Below are positions 60,328-64,000 of a stretch of 64,000 bases of DNA, in pieces. Each line of letters starts with the position of its first letter. The first letter of the stretch is position 1. Both the position numbers and the translations under genes were made by a program. Under the pieces are notes generated by a model. The model saw only the letters and a list, made by a program, of their open reading frames with translations. It made no database searches and was not told the DNA's origin. Origin of the DNA: Flavobacterium plurextorum (GTDB lineage: Bacteria > Bacteroidota > Bacteroidia > Flavobacteriales > Flavobacteriaceae); NCBI RefSeq assembly GCF_002217395.1, contig NZ_MUHD01000042.1, forward strand, positions 1-64,000, given 5' to 3'.

Positions 60328-62280
60328 ATGAAACCAATAACGTCTGTTTTCTTTATTTTATTTACCGTTTTCGCGATTGGACAAACCAAAGTAAAAGACA
60401 CCATAACCCGAAGAGCTTCTATTGGTTTTATCCAAAATGGAAATGCTGTCACTTTTAAACCCGAAACGCCGCCGCTAATTCCTATTGCGGGTGCGCCAAA
60501 ACCAAGTTATTCGTATTTATGGGAACTGGGAGATGGTCATTACAGCAAAGAGGCTGAACCTAAACATGTTTACAAAAAGAAAGGAACATATACCGCAAGA
60601 CTTGCCGTAACTAATAATTATGACAACGGAAAACCTCCGGCAACACGCCCTAAAAAAGTGGTTGTAAATGATGTTACCGATAACAATTATAAAGATATTG
60701 CTTCGATTGCTGACCAAAATGGTTTTGCTGTTTTAAAAAACTGCGATCCAATTCCAGAACAGGAAATGGTAGTTGTGGTAAGTTACCAAAATCTAGAAAA
60801 TTATGTTTCAAACGGTAAACTGTATCTTTTTTATAACGAGAAGCAGTTTAAGCATAATAACTTTGAACTGAGTGATTTTAGAACTTATGCAGGCGAACGT
60901 GAAATAAAAGAAAACTTAGTCGCTGCGGTCGATGATCTTGATGATTCTAATAATTTTACGGCTGCTGCCGAAAGTAATTTCAATCTTAAAAAATATCGAA
61001 ATACTACAACGGAAGAAGATCTTGATGCTTCGCTTTTAGACGCTCATAAAACGTATCATAATGTTTCGCTTTTAGAATTTGACAATGCTGATCCAGGTGA
61101 AACCCGAAATATTTTTTATACTTTTAAAACTACTCCCGAAATGATAAAAGACACTAGCGCAACGGTTACAATGCGTGGTATTTTTGTTCCGAATCGAAGT
61201 TATAAAAATCATAAGATTAAGAATCTTGAAATGGAAATTGTAACCTCTCACGATCCTAATAAAATGGGATCTAACGGAAGTTTTATGAATTATAGATTGG
61301 TGCGTTTTAAAAGAGTGAATTTTAAAACTCGTTTTCAAAATAATGGTGAAGGTCCTGCAAGGAAAATTCGTTTAGAAACTGATATTCCTGATATGTTCGA
61401 TAAGAAAACATTTCAAATTGAAAGTATGTATCCAGAATGTCCTATTTGTCCAAAAGGCGAAGAACCAACGGTAAGCTGCCTTGATACGATTATTAAACAG
61501 AAACAAATTATTTTTACGTTTAAGAATATTTATCTGCCGGGAACGGAACAAAAAAATGTGAAGGAAAAAGACAGTACAAAAGGTTTTGTAAAATACTCGA
61601 TGAAATTTGGCGAAGATTTTCATAAAGTAAAAACCAAAAGCAGAACTTCGATTATTTTTGATAAAAACGAACCTATTATTACTAACTATGCTACTACTCG
61701 ATTCCTGCCCGGAATTTCGATTGGTGTAAAAGCGGGTTATAATTTTTATCCTGATTTAGATAAATCGACGAGTTATTTTGTTGGTGCCACAATTTCCCCT
61801 TTTAAATCGTATCGCTTTTACTGGCAGGTTGAATGGGTAAATGCCTTAAACCAATACAACAGCGCTGTTGATATTGTAAATGAAACTCGTGTCAATGCAA
61901 ATGGTGTAAGACAATTGCAGCGTACAACTACTTTGACCGAAAACAAAAATATCAATTGGGAAGTTCCTGTTTTAATTCGCTACAACATTAATAATTATAT
62001 TGGCATCGGTGCAGGAATTCAGGCTAATATAAATGTCTCATCAGAACAGCATCAAAATATAAAAGTAGAAACTTTTGAAGGCGAAAAAGAACTGATTTTA
62101 ATAGATACGAAAACAGCAACAAATACGGTTAAAAATTCTTTTGCCGATTTTAATACTGGGCTTTTATTTGATTTAACGGCGGGTTTTGCTAGAATTGGAC
62201 CAAGCTTAGGCGCGCGTTATGTAATTAATTTTGAACAGAATTTTAATTATTTTCAGGTTTATGGAATTTGGAAGTTTTAA
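60328..62280 (+). CDS. PKD-domain protein with C-terminal beta-barrel
   Basis: A 650-residue exported protein. After the signal peptide, a PKD domain (about 50-115, YLWELGDGHYSKEAEPKHVY and GTYTARLAVTNNYD) is followed by an extracellular-type repeat region (NNGEGPARKIRLETDIPDM, about 330-350) and a C-terminal outer-membrane barrel (about 470-650, ending NFNYFQVYGIWKF). It may bind a surface partner or anchor an extracellular protein. It lies between a lipoprotein and a CHAT-type protein gene. Confidence 0.75.
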   Translation: MKPITSVFFILFTVFAIGQTKVKDTITRRASIGFIQNGNAVTFKPETPPLIPIAGAPKPSYSYLWELGDGHYSKEAEPKHVYKKKGTYTARLAVTNNYDNGKPPATRPKKVVVNDVTDNNYKDIASIADQNGFAVLKNCDPIPEQEMVVVVSYQNLENYVSNGKLYLFYNEKQFKHNNFELSDFRTYAGEREIKENLVAAVDDLDDSNNFTAAAESNFNLKKYRNTTTEEDLDASLLDAHKTYHNVSLLEFDNADPGETRNIFYTFKTTPEMIKDTSATVTMRGIFVPNRSYKNHKIKNLEMEIVTSHDPNKMGSNGSFMNYRLVRFKRVNFKTRFQNNGEGPARKIRLETDIPDMFDKKTFQIESMYPECPICPKGEEPTVSCLDTIIKQKQIIFTFKNIYLPGTEQKNVKEKDSTKGFVKYSMKFGEDFHKVKTKSRTSIIFDKNEPIITNYATTRFLPGISIGVKAGYNFYPDLDKSTSYFVGATISPFKSYRFYWQVEWVNALNQYNSAVDIVNETRVNANGVRQLQRTTTLTENKNINWEVPVLIRYNINNYIGIGAGIQANINVSSEQHQNIKVETFEGEKELILIDTKTATNTVKNSFADFNTGLLFDLTAGFARIGPSLGARYVINFEQNFNYFQVYGIWKF

Positions 62281-62347
62281 TTTTTTCTCACCATATAAGT
62301 GATGTAAACTCATCTTGCCTACATTGTCTTATTAATACAAATGTCAC

Positions 62348-62391
62348 CCTGAGCGAAGTCGAAGGTTTTACAACTAAAAGGTCTTCGACTT
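62348..62391. repeat. CCTGAGCGAA family, copy 2
   Basis: CCTGAGCGAAGTCGAAG at 62348-62364 matches the 55.4-kb arm at 16 of 17 bases. Only the inner part AAGTCGAAG/CTTCGACTT (62383-62391) pairs here; the right arm has decayed. Confidence 0.7.
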
Positions 62392-62430
62392 CACTTAAAC
62401 AGACAAACCTTTATCAACACAATTTATAAT

Positions 62431-64000
62431 ATGAACTTATATCGCATATATGTTTTTATCTTTCTTTTTATAAATCTGAGTGTTTTTGGACAGAATCAGG
62501 AAGATAAAATATACAATGCTGTTGACAGTTTTACGGCTCACCCTTCTATAAAAGCGATACAAGATTTATCTAATGTTGAAGCTGCTTTTTGGAAAAATCC
62601 TAATCCCAAAACGAAGGAAGAATTAATGGCAATTGTGGTTTTAAACTGCAATAAAGGATATTATGAAAATTTGTTTGGGCTGACTCAAAATGCTGTTTCG
62701 AGTTATGAAAAAGCATGGCAGGTTTTTCAAAAAAATAAACTCGGCAATTATGATATAATTGAATTCTGCCTGAAACCTTTGGGAAATTTATATACTGTTT
62801 TGGGTGATTACGATAGTGCCGAGAATACTATAAAACAATATTATTTTATTGCAAATACTTCTAAAATTTATCCTGACGCACAAAAACAAAAATTTGCCGC
62901 CATTTTGAATTTATCAAATGTGTATCAAGGGTCTGGCAAAATTTCTATGGCGATTGAACTTTTAGAAAATACGCTAAAAACAGAAAACTTATCTAATTTG
63001 CAAAAAGGAATCTTGTGGAATAATCTTGGGAATAATTATTTACTAAGTTCTACAGAGAATTTAATGCGCCCTGAAATTCTTAAAAAAGCTGAGAAAACTT
63101 TTGAAGCTTCAATAAAATATCTTGAAAAGGAGAAAGGTCAATCTGAAACTTTATCTAATTCTTATCGAAATCTGGCTTCGATGAACAGACAATGGCAGCG
63201 ATTTGATCTTACGGATTCTTATATGCAAAAGGCTGAAAAACTGTTTTTAGAAACGCCAAATCAGCAGCCTAGAAAATTAGCAAAACTATATTATGAAAAG
63301 GCTTTATTGTTTTTTGACGAGCGAAAATATGACGAAAGTTCGAACGAAATTACAAGGATTTTTAAAACTTTAATTCCCAATTACAATTCAAAAAACATAT
63401 TACCAAACCAAAATCAATTGTATACGGAAACGGTTTTGGCGGATGCGCTCGATTTACAGGCAGAAATGTTGAAATCTAAGCAGCCGAAAAAAGCGCTGGA
63501 AGCTTTTGAACTTTCTTTTTACATCGAAGATTTATTGAAGAATAATCTGGTATACGAAAACTCAAAAATTTTAATGCAGCTGCGATCTCGAAATCGTACC
63601 GAAAAATGCATTTCAATTTATAGTGAATTGTTTAAAAAAGAAAGTAAAACGCAATATCTAGAAGAAGCTTTTCAGCTTTCTGAAAGAACAAAATCGGGTA
63701 TTTTGCAACGTTATAGATCAAATTTTAAAACTGCTTCGGCAGAAGAAAAACAACTTTTACAGGAGCTTCAGAACTTTAATAATGCTATTTTAAAAGAACA
63801 GCAAAAAGGAAATTCGGCCAATATTTCAAGAATAAATAATTTTATAAAAAAGCAAAACGAATTAATGATTTCGTTGAAAAGAGTACAGTTCAAAAATGCC
63901 GATTATGTTCCTGAAAAATGTGATTTAAAAGGATTGTTTTCAAAATTAGAAAAAGATAAAGCAGTAATGGTTTATTATTTCATGGGATTTGAAAATCAAT
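62431..64000 (+). CDS. TPR/CHAT-type exported protein, partial
   Basis: The ATG at 62431 opens a frame without stop up to the window end (523 codons). A signal peptide (LYRIYVFIFLFINLSVFGQ) is followed by TPR-like helical repeats over about 50-350 (AAILNLSNVYQGSGKISMAI, ASIKYLEKEKGQSETLSNSY) and then a coiled region and the beginning of a domain (KAVMVYYFMGFEN) that resembles the start of a CHAT caspase-like domain. The C-terminal catalytic part, if present, lies outside the window. Confidence 0.7.
   Translation, partial: MNLYRIYVFIFLFINLSVFGQNQEDKIYNAVDSFTAHPSIKAIQDLSNVEAAFWKNPNPKTKEELMAIVVLNCNKGYYENLFGLTQNAVSSYEKAWQVFQKNKLGNYDIIEFCLKPLGNLYTVLGDYDSAENTIKQYYFIANTSKIYPDAQKQKFAAILNLSNVYQGSGKISMAIELLENTLKTENLSNLQKGILWNNLGNNYLLSSTENLMRPEILKKAEKTFEASIKYLEKEKGQSETLSNSYRNLASMNRQWQRFDLTDSYMQKAEKLFLETPNQQPRKLAKLYYEKALLFFDERKYDESSNEITRIFKTLIPNYNSKNILPNQNQLYTETVLADALDLQAEMLKSKQPKKALEAFELSFYIEDLLKNNLVYENSKILMQLRSRNRTEKCISIYSELFKKESKTQYLEEAFQLSERTKSGILQRYRSNFKTASAEEKQLLQELQNFNNAILKEQQKGNSANISRINNFIKKQNELMISLKRVQFKNADYVPEKCDLKGLFSKLEKDKAVMVYYFMGFENQ

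Overview
The window reads as chromosomal DNA of a Flavobacterium-type member of the Bacteroidota. The evidence is AT-rich sequence, promoters of the Bacteroidota form (TTG, about 19 bases, then TAnnTTTG), the lineage-typical MurF-alanine racemase fusion, a DNA polymerase III alpha with its own proofreading exonuclease, CarboxypepD_reg/TonB receptors, many GG-leader peptides and SPI/SPII-exported proteins of unknown role. No phage, transposase, rRNA or CRISPR array is present; there is one tRNA (Ser-GGA).

Layout. 0.4-3 kb: Fe-S carrier mrp, NifU-type scaffold and a 2Fe-2S ferredoxin. 3-9.4 kb: orphan SUKH immunity-like protein, asd, mscL, murF-alr fusion, PAP2-like and PorT-like membrane proteins. 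9.6-17 kb: His-rich exported protein with TonB receptor, prolyl oligopeptidase, Gfo/Idh/MocA oxidoreductase, beta-barrel protein. 17-22.3 kb: dnaE and a DUF417/DoxX-like membrane protein. 22.8-28.7 kb: leucine operon leuC-leuD-methyltransferase-leuA-like-leuB with a large, different hairpin at most junctions. 28.8-31.9 kb: RRM protein, lipoprotein, rpsP-rimM-trmN6.

31.9-44.3 kb is the accessory centrepiece. On the minus strand lie a C39-like/VKOR/thioredoxin fusion, three short GG- or G-T-leader peptides with 2, 4 or 6 cysteines in the predicted core, a C39 peptidase-ABC exporter, an HlyD adaptor, an S41 peptidase and a CarboxypepD_reg protein. Divergent on the plus strand is a tandem array of four intact and one decayed genes for a second peptide family: leader ending GG, then a proline-rich stretch, then DPGKGGxGG. 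The array is bounded by a TPR-HTH regulator. The array genes are only 49-53 codons and are described here from direct translation. Together this looks like a secreted-peptide (bacteriocin or signalling) system with two substrate families and a dedicated disulfide oxidase.

44.4-55.2 kb: housekeeping and stress genes (acyl-CoA dehydrogenase, DUF3050, AraC regulator, nitrilase, GNAT, XRE regulator, tRNA-Ser, LysR/MFS divergent pair, asparaginase, acyltransferase, TatD). 55.5-64 kb: a second S41 peptidase of the same length as the first, then an ECF sigma factor with a TPR anti-sigma-like partner, divergent from a row coding a small membrane protein, a lipoprotein, a PKD-plus-barrel protein and a TPR/CHAT protein that runs off the end. 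All function calls come from reading motifs by eye; no database search was possible.
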